A stretch of DNA of 56,215 nt, taken from NCBI RefSeq assembly GCF_026242055.1, contig NZ_JAPJDL010000040.1:1-56215 (forward strand), written 5' to 3'. Positions 1-7,315 of this stretch are shown piece by piece; positions within the stretch are counted from its first letter, which is position 1, and every line of letters starts with the position of its first letter. The DNA comes from Lentzea sp. NEAU-D7. GTDB lineage: Bacteria > Actinomycetota > Actinomycetes > Mycobacteriales > Pseudonocardiaceae. The notes under the pieces were generated by a model that saw nothing but the letters and a program-made list of their open reading frames with translations, ran no database searches and was not told the DNA's origin. The position numbers were made by a program, and so were the translations under genes.

Positions 1-1
1 G

Positions 2-154
2 GCGCTCGCGAACGGCGAGGTCCGGGGCGACCCGGACCTCGCCTTCGGGGACGGCTTCGCGCTCACCGGCTCGATCGGGATGGAGTACCTCGGCCTCAAA
101 AGACTCGAGTGCACGCCCACCGCGTGTTCGCTCGTTGAGATCAAACACCATTGA
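2..154 (+). CDS. C-terminal end of an unidentified protein (5' end outside window)
   Basis: An open plus-strand frame enters from the left edge and gives 50 residues before TGA at 152-154. The residues (ALANGEVRGD... ending CSLVEIKHH) have normal codon use with GC-rich third positions, unlike the alternative frames, so this is probably a true C-terminus. It ends 20 bases before the GH6 start at 175, so the two may be co-transcribed. No motif is recognisable in this fragment and no function is assigned; a secreted or sugar-related enzyme would fit the context but cannot be shown. Confidence 0.5.
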   Translation, partial: ALANGEVRGDPDLAFGDGFALTGSIGMEYLGLKRLECTPTACSLVEIKHH

Positions 155-174
155 GAGACAGGAGATCCGGAGCA

Positions 175-1923
175 ATGAAGCTCTACGGACAGAGGCGGTG
201 GGCCGCGACGGGAGTCGTGGTCGCCACCACCGCGGCGACGGTCGCGGTGGCGCTCAGCGCGCCACCCGCGGGCGCCGCGCCAGGATGCCGTGTCGACTAC
301 ACGGCGAACAGCTGGGGCGGCGGAGGGTTCGGCGCCTCGGTGAAGATCACCAACCTGGGTGACGCGGTGACGGGTGGCTGGACGCTGAAGTTCGCGTTGC
401 CCGGCAACCAGCGCGTGGCGCAGGGGTGGAGCGCGACCTGGACGCAGTCCGGCGCGGACGTGACGGCGGCGAGCATGCCGTGGAACGGGAACCTGGGCAC
501 CAACGCGTCGATCGACATCGGCTTCAACGGCTCCAACGCCGCCAACGGTGACGTGAACCCGACGACGTTCACCCTGAACGGCACGGTGTGCACCGGATCG
601 CCGGTGACCAGCACGACGACGACCACCACCACTACGACCACGACCACGACCACGTCCAACGGACCTGGCCCCGGCAAGGTCGACAACCCGTACGTCGGCG
701 CGAAGCAGTACGTCAACCCGGACTGGGCGGCCAAGGCGAACGCCGAGCCGGGTGGCAGCCGGATCGCGAACCAGCCCACCGGCGTGTGGATGGACCGCAT
801 CGCGGCCATCACGGGCACCGCGGACTCCCGCGGCCTGGTCGGACACCTGGACGAGGCGGTGCGCCAGGCGGCGGGCTCACCACTCGTCATCCAGCTGGTG
901 ATCTACAACCTGCCCGGCCGTGACTGTTCGGCGCTCGCTTCCAACGGTGAGCTCAAGCCGACCGAGATCGACCGCTACAAGACCGAGTACATCGACCCGA
1001 TCGCGTCGATCCTCGCCAGGCCCGCGTACAAGGACCTGCGGATCGTCACCACGGTCGAGATCGACTCCCTGCCGAACCTGATCACCAACGTGACCCCGCG
1101 GCCCACCGCCGTGCCGGCGTGCGACGTGATGAAGGCGAACGGGAACTACGTCACCGGTGTCGGCTACGCGCTCGCGAAGCTGGGTGCCGTCCCGAACGTC
1201 TACAACTACCTCGACATCGGCCACCACGGCTGGATCGGCTGGGACGACAACTTCGGCGCCACCGCCGAACTGCTGTTCCAGGCGGCGAACGCCTCCGGTA
1301 GCACGAAGGCGAACGTGCAGGGCTTCATCGCCAACACCGCGAACTACGGCGCGTTGAAGGAGCCCTACTTCAAGATCGAGGACTCGGTGAACGGCACGTC
1401 CGTGCGCCAGTCGAAGTGGGTGGACTGGAACCGCTACGTCGACGAGCTGTCCTACGCCCAGGCGTTCCGGCAGCGGGCGGTGCAGGCGGGCTTCGACGCC
1501 AACGTCGGCATGCTGATCGACACCAGCCGCAACGGCTGGGGCGGCAGCGCCCGTCCGACGGGCCCCGGCCCGACGACGGGTGTGGACGCCTACGTCAACG
1601 GCGGCAGGCTGGACCGCCGCATCCACCTCGGCAACTGGTGCAACCAGTCGGGTGCCGGTCTGGGTGAGCGGCCCAAGGCGGCGCCGGAGTCGGGCATCGA
1701 CGCGTACGTGTGGATGAAGCCCCCGGGCGAGTCCGACGGCGCGAGCGAGGAGATCCCGAACAACGAGGGCAAGGGCGCGGACAAGATGTGCGACCCGGCC
1801 TACACCGGCAACGTGCGCAACGGCAACAACCTGTCCGGTGCGCTGCCGAAGGCCCCGTTGTCCGGCAAGTGGTTCTCCGCGCAGTTCCAGGAGCTCATGC
1901 GGAACGCCTACCCGGCGCTCTGA
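175..1923 (+). CDS. Secreted GH6 exocellulase (cellobiohydrolase type) with N-terminal CBM2
   Basis: Predicted to release cellobiose from cellulose chain ends outside the cell. The 582-residue product has a signal peptide (about 1-35, ending AGA-AP), a CBM2 at about 37-140 bounded by cysteines (GCRV ... GTVC), a poly-Thr linker encoded at 612-653, and a GH6 domain from about 170 to the end. GH6 signatures include VIYNLPGRDC, the catalytic-Asp region VEIDSLPN, and YLDIGHHGWIGW. The long inserts are typical of GH6 exocellulases such as Cellulomonas Cbh or Thermobifida Cel6B rather than short endoglucanases. The start is ATG 175 after GGAG (161-164); an in-frame GTG or TTG-like start further upstream would add residues before the signal peptide. 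A terminator-like hairpin follows. Confidence 0.93.
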   Translation: MKLYGQRRWAATGVVVATTAATVAVALSAPPAGAAPGCRVDYTANSWGGGGFGASVKITNLGDAVTGGWTLKFALPGNQRVAQGWSATWTQSGADVTAASMPWNGNLGTNASIDIGFNGSNAANGDVNPTTFTLNGTVCTGSPVTSTTTTTTTTTTTTTTSNGPGPGKVDNPYVGAKQYVNPDWAAKANAEPGGSRIANQPTGVWMDRIAAITGTADSRGLVGHLDEAVRQAAGSPLVIQLVIYNLPGRDCSALASNGELKPTEIDRYKTEYIDPIASILARPAYKDLRIVTTVEIDSLPNLITNVTPRPTAVPACDVMKANGNYVTGVGYALAKLGAVPNVYNYLDIGHHGWIGWDDNFGATAELLFQAANASGSTKANVQGFIANTANYGALKEPYFKIEDSVNGTSVRQSKWVDWNRYVDELSYAQAFRQRAVQAGFDANVGMLIDTSRNGWGGSARPTGPGPTTGVDAYVNGGRLDRRIHLGNWCNQSGAGLGERPKAAPESGIDAYVWMKPPGESDGASEEIPNNEGKGADKMCDPAYTGNVRNGNNLSGALPKAPLSGKWFSAQFQELMRNAYPAL

Positions 1924-1935
1924 ATCTGAGCATGT

Positions 1936-1991
1936 GAGCGTGCCCATGCGGTCGGCCCCGCGTCTGGAGTTCCGGACGTGTGGGCACGCTC
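1936..1991 (+). terminator. Probable intrinsic terminator after the GH6 exocellulase
   Basis: An 11-bp perfect inverted repeat, GAGCGTGCCCA (1936-1946) and TGGGCACGCTC (1981-1991), with a 34-nt loop is followed by the T-rich stretch CTCTTAATT. It lies 13 bases after the GH6 stop. Confidence 0.6.
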
Positions 1992-2068
1992 CTCTTAATT
2001 GATACGGAGTTCTGTCCGGCAACTTTCCAGACGGTGCAGAATTCGTCTGGACCACCGTTGACGCGCAA

Positions 2069-2082
2069 TGTTAACGCGCACA
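2069..2082 (+). promoter_or_regulatory. Degenerate LacI-type operator upstream of the lacI-family gene
   Basis: TGTTAACGCGCACA matches 11 of 14 positions of the TGTTAGCGCTAACA motif found at the GH6, CE3 and chvE promoters in this window. It lies 77 bases before the start of the LacI regulator, so it could be an autoregulatory site. The match is imperfect and the reading is tentative. Confidence 0.3.
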
Positions 2083-2158
2083 TCGCTCTTGATGTCATCA
2101 GAAGGTGCTCCCTATGGTGTCGACACACTCAGTGAGTGAAAGTGTGAAAGGAGGCTGT

Positions 2159-3184
2159 GTGGTCACCATCGCGGATGTCGCGCGGCATGCGGGGGTCGCC
2201 CCGAGCACAGTCTCCTACGTGCTCACGGGCAAGAGATCGATCTCCGCGGACACGAAGACGAGGGTCCGCGACAGCATCAGGGAACTGGGCTACCAGCCCC
2301 ACGCCTCCGACCGCGCGCTGTCCACCGGCAGGACGAACGTGATCGGGCTGGTGCTGCCGCTGCGGGCGGGCACGCACCTGCCGGCGGTGATGCGCTTCGT
2401 CACGGCGGCGGTGACGACAGCGCGCAGGTACGACATGGACCTCCTGCTGATGACCGCGGACGACGGCGCGGCGGGACTGCGCCGTGCCGCGAACAGCGCG
2501 CAGGTCGACGGTTTCCTGGTGATGGACGTGGAGATGGACGACGACCGCGTGCCGTTGCTCCGGCAGCTGTCCAAACCGTCCGTCCTCATCGGACACCCGG
2601 CGGCCGCCAGGGGACTCACGTGCGTGGACCTGGACTTCGAGGCGGCGGGCGCGAAGTGCGTCGACCACCTCGCCGACCTCGGCCACCGCTCCATCGGTTT
2701 CCTCGGCGCGCCGAGCGCGGTCTACCGCCGCAGCACCGGTTTCGCCCACCGCACCATGAACGGGTTCAGCGCGGCCGCCATGCGCAGGGGAGTGGCCGCG
2801 ACGGCACTCGCCGTCGAGGGCGACCACGACTCGGTGCTCAGGGCGACCAAGGCGCTGATCCGGGCGCACCCGTCGATGACCGCGCTGGTCGTGCACAACG
2901 AGGCGGCACTCGGCTGGATCACCTCGTGCCTGCGCGCGGCGGGCAGGCAGGTTCCCGGTGACGTCGCCGTGGTCGCGATCTGCCCGGACGAACTGGCTGA
3001 GCAGACGTCCCCCCTGCTCACCTCGGTTCGCCTGCCCGCTGAGGAGCTCGGCAGGCACGCGGTCGACCTGCTCGTCGCCAAGCTGGAGGGCAAGCAGCCG
3101 CCACCGCTGATGCTGTTGCCCCCCAGGCTCTCCCGGCGGGCGAGCACACCGGACCACGCCGTGCACCGCGGCGCGACGGGCTGA
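2159..3184 (+). CDS. LacI-family transcriptional regulator
   Basis: A 341-residue DNA-binding repressor. The N-terminus carries the LacI helix-turn-helix (TIADVARHAGVAPSTVSYVL, then a hinge-helix region with ALSTGRTN), followed by a periplasmic-binding-protein-like effector domain from about residue 60 (VIGLVLPL, VIGHPAAARG, LGHRSIGFLG). GTG 2159 is chosen because AAAGGAGG (2147-2154) precedes it and it places the helix-turn-helix at the extreme N-terminus, as usual in the family; ATG 2114 preceded by AGAAGG is the alternative and would add 15 residues. It sits between the GH6 exocellulase and mmuM. The cognate sugar is unknown. It is one of two LacI proteins here that could read the TGTTAGCGCTAACA sites. 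Confidence 0.88.
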   Translation: MVTIADVARHAGVAPSTVSYVLTGKRSISADTKTRVRDSIRELGYQPHASDRALSTGRTNVIGLVLPLRAGTHLPAVMRFVTAAVTTARRYDMDLLLMTADDGAAGLRRAANSAQVDGFLVMDVEMDDDRVPLLRQLSKPSVLIGHPAAARGLTCVDLDFEAAGAKCVDHLADLGHRSIGFLGAPSAVYRRSTGFAHRTMNGFSAAAMRRGVAATALAVEGDHDSVLRATKALIRAHPSMTALVVHNEAALGWITSCLRAAGRQVPGDVAVVAICPDELAEQTSPLLTSVRLPAEELGRHAVDLLVAKLEGKQPPPLMLLPPRLSRRASTPDHAVHRGATG

Positions 3185-3354
3185 CCGGTCCGCCACCGGC
3201 GGATCGGTACGTGACGGACGGTCGCTGGGAAGGCCTCAGCGCGTGCGGAAATGCGGCGCGCACGCGCGGAGGTCCCCGAAGATCGTCCTGGAGGGGTGCG
3301 CGACACCACGGCGGAGCGGCCGTCGCGCACCCCTCCCCTTTCTCCCCGTGGCCG

Positions 3355-3360
3355 TAGACT
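3355..3360 (+). promoter_or_regulatory. -10 element for a probably leaderless mmuM transcript
   Basis: TAGACT (TAnnnT) is followed by exactly 7 nt and then GTG 3368, with no Shine-Dalgarno sequence. This is the spacing expected when transcription begins at the start codon, a common arrangement in actinobacteria. No clear -35 is seen. Confidence 0.45.
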
Positions 3361-3367
3361 CGCCGGG

Positions 3368-4264
3368 GTGGAACTGGCAGACGTTTTGGCACGCAGGGCG
3401 GTCGTGCTCGACGGCGGGATGTCGACGGCCCTGGAGCTCGCGGGGCACGACCTGTCCGACGAGCTCTGGTCGGCCCGGCTGCTGCTCACCGACCCGGACG
3501 CCGTGCGCGCCGCGCATCTCGCCTTCTACCGTGCGGGCGCCGAGGTCGCCATCACCGCGAGCTACCAGGCGAGCTTCGAGGGCTTCGCCCGCCGCGGCAT
3601 CAGCGAGACCGAGACGGCACGCCTGCTGCGCTCCAGCGTCGAGCTGGCCCGCTCCGCCGCGTCCGAAGTGGACGGACCGCGCTGGGTCGCGGCGTCGGTA
3701 GGGCCGTACGGCGCCGTCCTCGCGGACGGCTCGGAGTACCGGGGCCGCTACGGCCTGAGCCGGCAGGAACTGGTCCGCTTCCACGCACCTCGCATCGAGA
3801 CGCTCTGCGAGGCCGCGCCGGACGTGCTCGCGGTCGAGACGGTCCCCGACGTGGACGAGGCCGAGGCCGTGCTGGAGGTGGTGCGCGGCAGCGGGGTGCC
3901 GGTCTGGCTCTCCTACACCGTGCGCGGCGACAGGACCTGCGCGGGCCAGCCGCTGGAGGAGGCGTTCGCGGTCGCGGCCGGCGTGGACGAGGTCATCGCC
4001 GTCGGCGTGAACTGCTGCGCCCCGCAGGACGTCGCGGACGCGGTCGCCGTGGCCCGCCGGGTGAGCGGGCTGCCGGTCGTGGTGTACCCGAACAGCGGTG
4101 AGCAGTGGGACGCGGCGGCGCGGTCCTGGTCGGGCGAAGGGGGCGGGTTCGCCGCGCAGGCCGGGGAGTGGGTCGGCGGTGGCGCGCGGCTGGTGGGTGG
4201 GTGCTGCCGGACCGGGCCGGACGCGATCGCGGTGCTGGCGGAAGGGCTGGCGGCTTCGGACTGA
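3368..4264 (+). CDS. mmuM: Homocysteine S-methyltransferase
   Basis: Transfers a methyl group from S-methylmethionine or SAM to homocysteine to make methionine, in the cytoplasm. The 298-residue product shows the Hcy-binding TIM-barrel pattern: VVLDGGMSTALE near the N-terminus, ITASYQASFEGF, and the three zinc-ligand cysteines in GVNCCAP (about residue 218) and GGCCRT near the C-terminus. Length is normal for MmuM. The GTG 3368 start is supported by the -10 placed 7 nt upstream and by alignment of the domain start. It is a housekeeping gene among the hydrolases. Downstream lies a degenerate copy of its own 3' end. Confidence 0.9.
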   Translation: MELADVLARRAVVLDGGMSTALELAGHDLSDELWSARLLLTDPDAVRAAHLAFYRAGAEVAITASYQASFEGFARRGISETETARLLRSSVELARSAASEVDGPRWVAASVGPYGAVLADGSEYRGRYGLSRQELVRFHAPRIETLCEAAPDVLAVETVPDVDEAEAVLEVVRGSGVPVWLSYTVRGDRTCAGQPLEEAFAVAAGVDEVIAVGVNCCAPQDVADAVAVARRVSGLPVVVYPNSGEQWDAAARSWSGEGGGFAAQAGEWVGGGARLVGGCCRTGPDAIAVLAEGLAASD

Positions 4265-4332
4265 CCGGGCGTGACCGGTGGGTGGGTGCTGCCGGACGGG
4301 CGGACGTGATCGGGGTGCTGGCGGTGGCAAGG
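4192..4332 (+). repeat. Direct duplication of the mmuM 3' end
   Basis: The segment 4192-4245 (GGTGGGTGGGTGCTGCCGGA and following), which encodes the zinc-site motif GGCCRTGPDA of MmuM, recurs in degenerate form at 4277-4332, just after the stop codon. The period is 85 bases, so the second copy is out of frame and not part of the gene. It looks like the remnant of a tandem duplication or an unequal exchange with another mmuM-like gene. Confidence 0.6.
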
Positions 4333-4468
4333 CGAGTGGGTGTTCGCCGGTCTCTGGTCTGCGGGCGCTCCACGGCGCTGGCTGGACGCCTGGCGTCGTC
4401 GCATCGGTCGCGGGGGATCGGACCGCGACATCACCGAGGCCGCCGGACCTCGTTACCGGGCAAGGTGA

Positions 4469-4505
4469 GAGGGCTCCCACCGACCCGAGGCCGGTGGGAG
4501 CCCTC
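4469..4505. terminator. Bidirectional terminator hairpin between mmuM and the CE1 operon
   Basis: A 14-bp perfect stem, GAGGGCTCCCACCG (4469-4482) and CGGTGGGAGCCCTC (4492-4505), with a 9-nt loop lies between two convergent transcription units. There is no strong T tract, as is common in high-GC actinomycetes. The remaining bases of the 400-bp gap (4265-4664) hold only the mmuM tail repeat; no other gene is seen. Confidence 0.65.
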
Positions 4506-4664
4506 CGTTCAGCCGCACAACGTCCCGCATTCCCGTCCCAACCGGTCACGGAAGAACCCCAGGCGGCACCGCCGAAACGACCAGACACGCCCGTATGAGG
4601 CCGTCCAGGCGGCACCTCCGGTGGCCTCCCGCCCGCGAGCCGGAACGACCCCGCGGGACCCGGC

Positions 4665-5945
4665 CTACACCTGCGCCCAGCGCTGGTTCGCACCTCCGTG
4701 GCAGGTCCACACGATCGCGGCCGTCCCGTTGGCGGTGCCGGCGCCGTTGACGTCCAGGCACAGCCCGGTCTGGGCGTTGCCGATCGTGCCGCCCGCGTTG
4801 ACGTTCCACTGCTGGTTCGCGCCGCCCTGGCAGTCCCAGAGCCGCACCGGGGTGCCCGCCGCGGCGTTGGCGGGGGCGTCCAGGCACTTGCCCAGGACCC
4901 GCAGCGTCTGTCCCTCGCGGGTGAACTGCTGGTTGGCGTTGCTGTGGCAGTCCCACACGACCATCGGCGCGCCGTTGGCCGTGCTGGCGCCGCTCACGTC
5001 CAGGCAGCGGCCCGAGGCCTCGCCGCGCAGCCTGAACGTGGTCGGGGTGGGAGTGGTGTCGCCGGTGAAGAACTTCCAGACCTCGGTCTTCACCCAGCTG
5101 CGCGCTCCGCTCTCGCAGCCGGCGCACCCGTCCACCGGTCCCTGCTGGTGGCCTCCGTCGAAGGGGGCCCAGACCACCGGGTACCCGGCCCGGCAGCCCG
5201 CGTAGGTGGTGGTGATGTGCGTGCGGCTGCCGGCCGCCGGTTCCGGTGCGTTCTGGGGCTGGCAGCCGTTGTTGCGCACCCACCTGTCCCGCTGGCCCCG
5301 GCCGGAGCCGATGTTGTCGCCGATGCCGTGGATCCCCATGAACGCGACGGGTGCCGTGCCGCCCGCGCACCCGCTGATCTCACCGGGGCTCGCGATGGCG
5401 GCGATCGCCCGGAAGACCGTCGGGCGGGAGCAGGCGAGCGAGATGCTCATCGCGCCGCCGTAGCTGAAGCCGAGGGCGAAGCGCTGCGTCGTGTCGACGC
5501 AGAGGTCGTTCTCGATCCGGCGGAGCATGTCGTCGACGAACGTGACGTCCTCGCCGCCGGAGTTGGCCCAGCCGTTGCCGATGCCCTGCGGCGCCACGAA
5601 GATCGCCGTGTTGTTCGCCAGCCGCCGCAGGCCGTAGTGGGCGTAGACGTCGCCGTCGCTCCCGCCGGAGGCGACGTCGTTCATCGTGCCGCCCCACCAG
5701 TGGAAGCCGAAGACCAGCCGGTGCTGCCGGGTGTTGTCGTAGTTGTCCGGGACGCTCAGGACGAACGACCGGGTCTTGCCCCCGCTCTGGATCGTGTGCG
5801 TGCCGCTGCGCAGGGTCGGCGCCTTGCCGCAGCCGGGCGTCGCGGCGAGAGGTGCCGCGGGATCGGCGGCACCGGTGCCGGCGCCGGACAGGACCAGTGC
5901 GGCGATGGCCACCGCGGTGAGCCACCACTTCTTGTGCTGGTGCAT
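4665..5945 (-). CDS. Secreted CE1 feruloyl/acetyl esterase with C-terminal CBM13 (ricin-type lectin)
   Basis: Probably cleaves ferulate or acetyl esters from xylan side chains outside the cell. The 426-residue product has a signal peptide (about 1-28), a CE1/LpqC-like alpha/beta-hydrolase domain (about 35-285) with the nucleophile elbow GFSYGG, an acid loop near HGIGDN and the histidine in DGGHQQGP, then a three-repeat ricin-B lectin (about 295-426) with ANQQF, ANQQW and ANQRW motifs. Paired cysteines (PGCGK, LCVD, GCAG) suggest disulfides. It is the last gene of the GH10 operon, 29 bases after its paralogue. The catalytic domain closely resembles the next gene upstream, but the binding module differs. 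The choice between feruloyl and acetyl activity is open. Confidence 0.88.
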   Translation of the reverse strand: MHQHKKWWLTAVAIAALVLSGAGTGAADPAAPLAATPGCGKAPTLRSGTHTIQSGGKTRSFVLSVPDNYDNTRQHRLVFGFHWWGGTMNDVASGGSDGDVYAHYGLRRLANNTAIFVAPQGIGNGWANSGGEDVTFVDDMLRRIENDLCVDTTQRFALGFSYGGAMSISLACSRPTVFRAIAAIASPGEISGCAGGTAPVAFMGIHGIGDNIGSGRGQRDRWVRNNGCQPQNAPEPAAGSRTHITTTYAGCRAGYPVVWAPFDGGHQQGPVDGCAGCESGARSWVKTEVWKFFTGDTTPTPTTFRLRGEASGRCLDVSGASTANGAPMVVWDCHSNANQQFTREGQTLRVLGKCLDAPANAAAGTPVRLWDCQGGANQQWNVNAGGTIGNAQTGLCLDVNGAGTANGTAAIVWTCHGGANQRWAQV

Positions 5946-5974
5946 GGGTGTGTTCGCGCTCCCTGTAGTGGCGG

Positions 5975-7270
5975 TCAGGCGACTGAGCACGTGTTGCCGT
6001 TGAGGCTGTAGGAGGCCGGCGCCGAGTCGTTTCCGGTGTGCGTGGCCTGGAAACCGACGGTGATCGACGCGTTCGGCGCGATGTCGCCGTTGTACTGGAC
6101 GTTTCTCGCGGTCACCTGCCCGGACGTGGGGGAGTAGGTGGCGCTCCAGCCGGAGGTGATCGTCTGCCCGCCGGGCAGGGTGAAGACCAGCGACCACCCG
6201 CTGACCGGCGAGGAACCGGTGTTCGTGATGGTGATGTTCGACGTCAGCCCGTTGTTCCAGGCGCTGATCACGTTGCTCACGCGGCAGGCCGCGTCACCGG
6301 GAGGCGTCGTGGTCGTGGTCGTCGTCGTGGTGGTCGTGGTGCTCGTCGGGCCACCGCCGCCCGGGAACTGGGTGATGAACTTCCACACCTCACCGGACGT
6401 CCAGGTCCGCCAGCCGTCGCCACCCGAGTCGATCGGACCCGGCGTGTGACCGCCGTCGAACGCGGCCCACACCACGGGATAGCCCGCCCGGCAGCCGCTG
6501 TAGTTCGTGACGATGTGCGTCCGGCTGCCCGCCCGCGGTTCGGGAGCGTTCTGCGGCGTGCAGCCGTTGTTGCGCACGAACGTGTCGCGCAGTCCGCGGC
6601 CCAGGCCGATGCCGAGCACGTTGTCGCTGATGCCGTGGATGCCCATGTAACCGATCGGCTGGGTGCCGCCGTCGCACCCGCTGAGCTGCGCGCCCGAGTA
6701 GGCGATCACCGCGCGGAAGACGTTCGCGCGGGCACAGGCCACCGCGTACGACATGCCGCCGCCGTAGCTGAAGCCGCCGGCGAACCGCTGGGTCGTGTCG
6801 ATGCACAGCCCCGAGTCGAGGAGCCTGACCAGGTCGTCGACGAACCTCAGGTCCTGGCCGCCCGGGTTGGCCCAGCCGTTGCCGTTGCCCTGCGGCGCCA
6901 CGAAGATCGTGCCGTTGTTCGCGGCGTCGGAGAGACGCCGCAACCCGTAGTAGGACCAGTTGTAGCCGTCACCGCCGCCGGAGTCGACGTCGTTCGCGGT
7001 GCCTCCCCTCCAGTGGAAGCCCACGAACAGCCGGTACTGGCGGTTGTTGTCGTAGTTGGGCGGCAGCCGCAGGATGTACGAGCGGTTCTGGCCACCGCTG
7101 CTGATCGTGTGCTGGCCGCTCGTCAGCGCCGGTGGCTTGCCGCACCCGGCCGTCGCCGCCGCCGTGCCGATCTCCCCGGCGACCTGGCCGCCCAGCGCGA
7201 TCCCCGCCGCGCCCAGGAAGACCACGGCGCTCGCGACGGCCGCCGCGAACACGGACCTATGCCGGGACAT
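5975..7270 (-). CDS. Secreted CE1 feruloyl/acetyl esterase with C-terminal CBM2
   Basis: A 431-residue paralogue of the gene just downstream. After a signal peptide (about 1-30) the CE1 domain (about 42-295) shows GFSYGGGMS with the catalytic serine, HGISDN and DGGHTPGP with the catalytic histidine. A poly-Thr linker (encoded near 6302-6345) leads to a CBM2 (about 325-431; CRVSNVISAW to NTCSVA) with aromatic residues suited to cellulose or xylan binding. ATG 7270 is preceded by AAGGGG at good distance. It follows the GH95 gene by 45 bases and precedes its CBM13-bearing paralogue by 29, so all are probably one transcript. Substrate assignment rests on family resemblance only. Confidence 0.88.
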   Translation of the reverse strand: MSRHRSVFAAAVASAVVFLGAAGIALGGQVAGEIGTAAATAGCGKPPALTSGQHTISSGGQNRSYILRLPPNYDNNRQYRLFVGFHWRGGTANDVDSGGGDGYNWSYYGLRRLSDAANNGTIFVAPQGNGNGWANPGGQDLRFVDDLVRLLDSGLCIDTTQRFAGGFSYGGGMSYAVACARANVFRAVIAYSGAQLSGCDGGTQPIGYMGIHGISDNVLGIGLGRGLRDTFVRNNGCTPQNAPEPRAGSRTHIVTNYSGCRAGYPVVWAAFDGGHTPGPIDSGGDGWRTWTSGEVWKFITQFPGGGGPTSTTTTTTTTTTTTPPGDAACRVSNVISAWNNGLTSNITITNTGSSPVSGWSLVFTLPGGQTITSGWSATYSPTSGQVTARNVQYNGDIAPNASITVGFQATHTGNDSAPASYSLNGNTCSVA

Positions 7271-7315
7271 GGCAGGACCCCTTGTGCAGGTGGAACATCG
7301 TCGTCCCTTCGCTCG

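Noticed and set aside
297..890. Minus-strand frame with a poly-Val run opposite the GH6 linker, and similar runs at other linkers
   Set aside because: Poly-Val is simply the complement of the ACC/ACG threonine linker; no start signal or domain.
5955..5965. GCGCTCCC and the like near 5958 and 11529 as CebR half-sites
   Set aside because: These are the complements of GGGAGC/GGAGGGAG ribosome-binding sequences of minus-strand genes.
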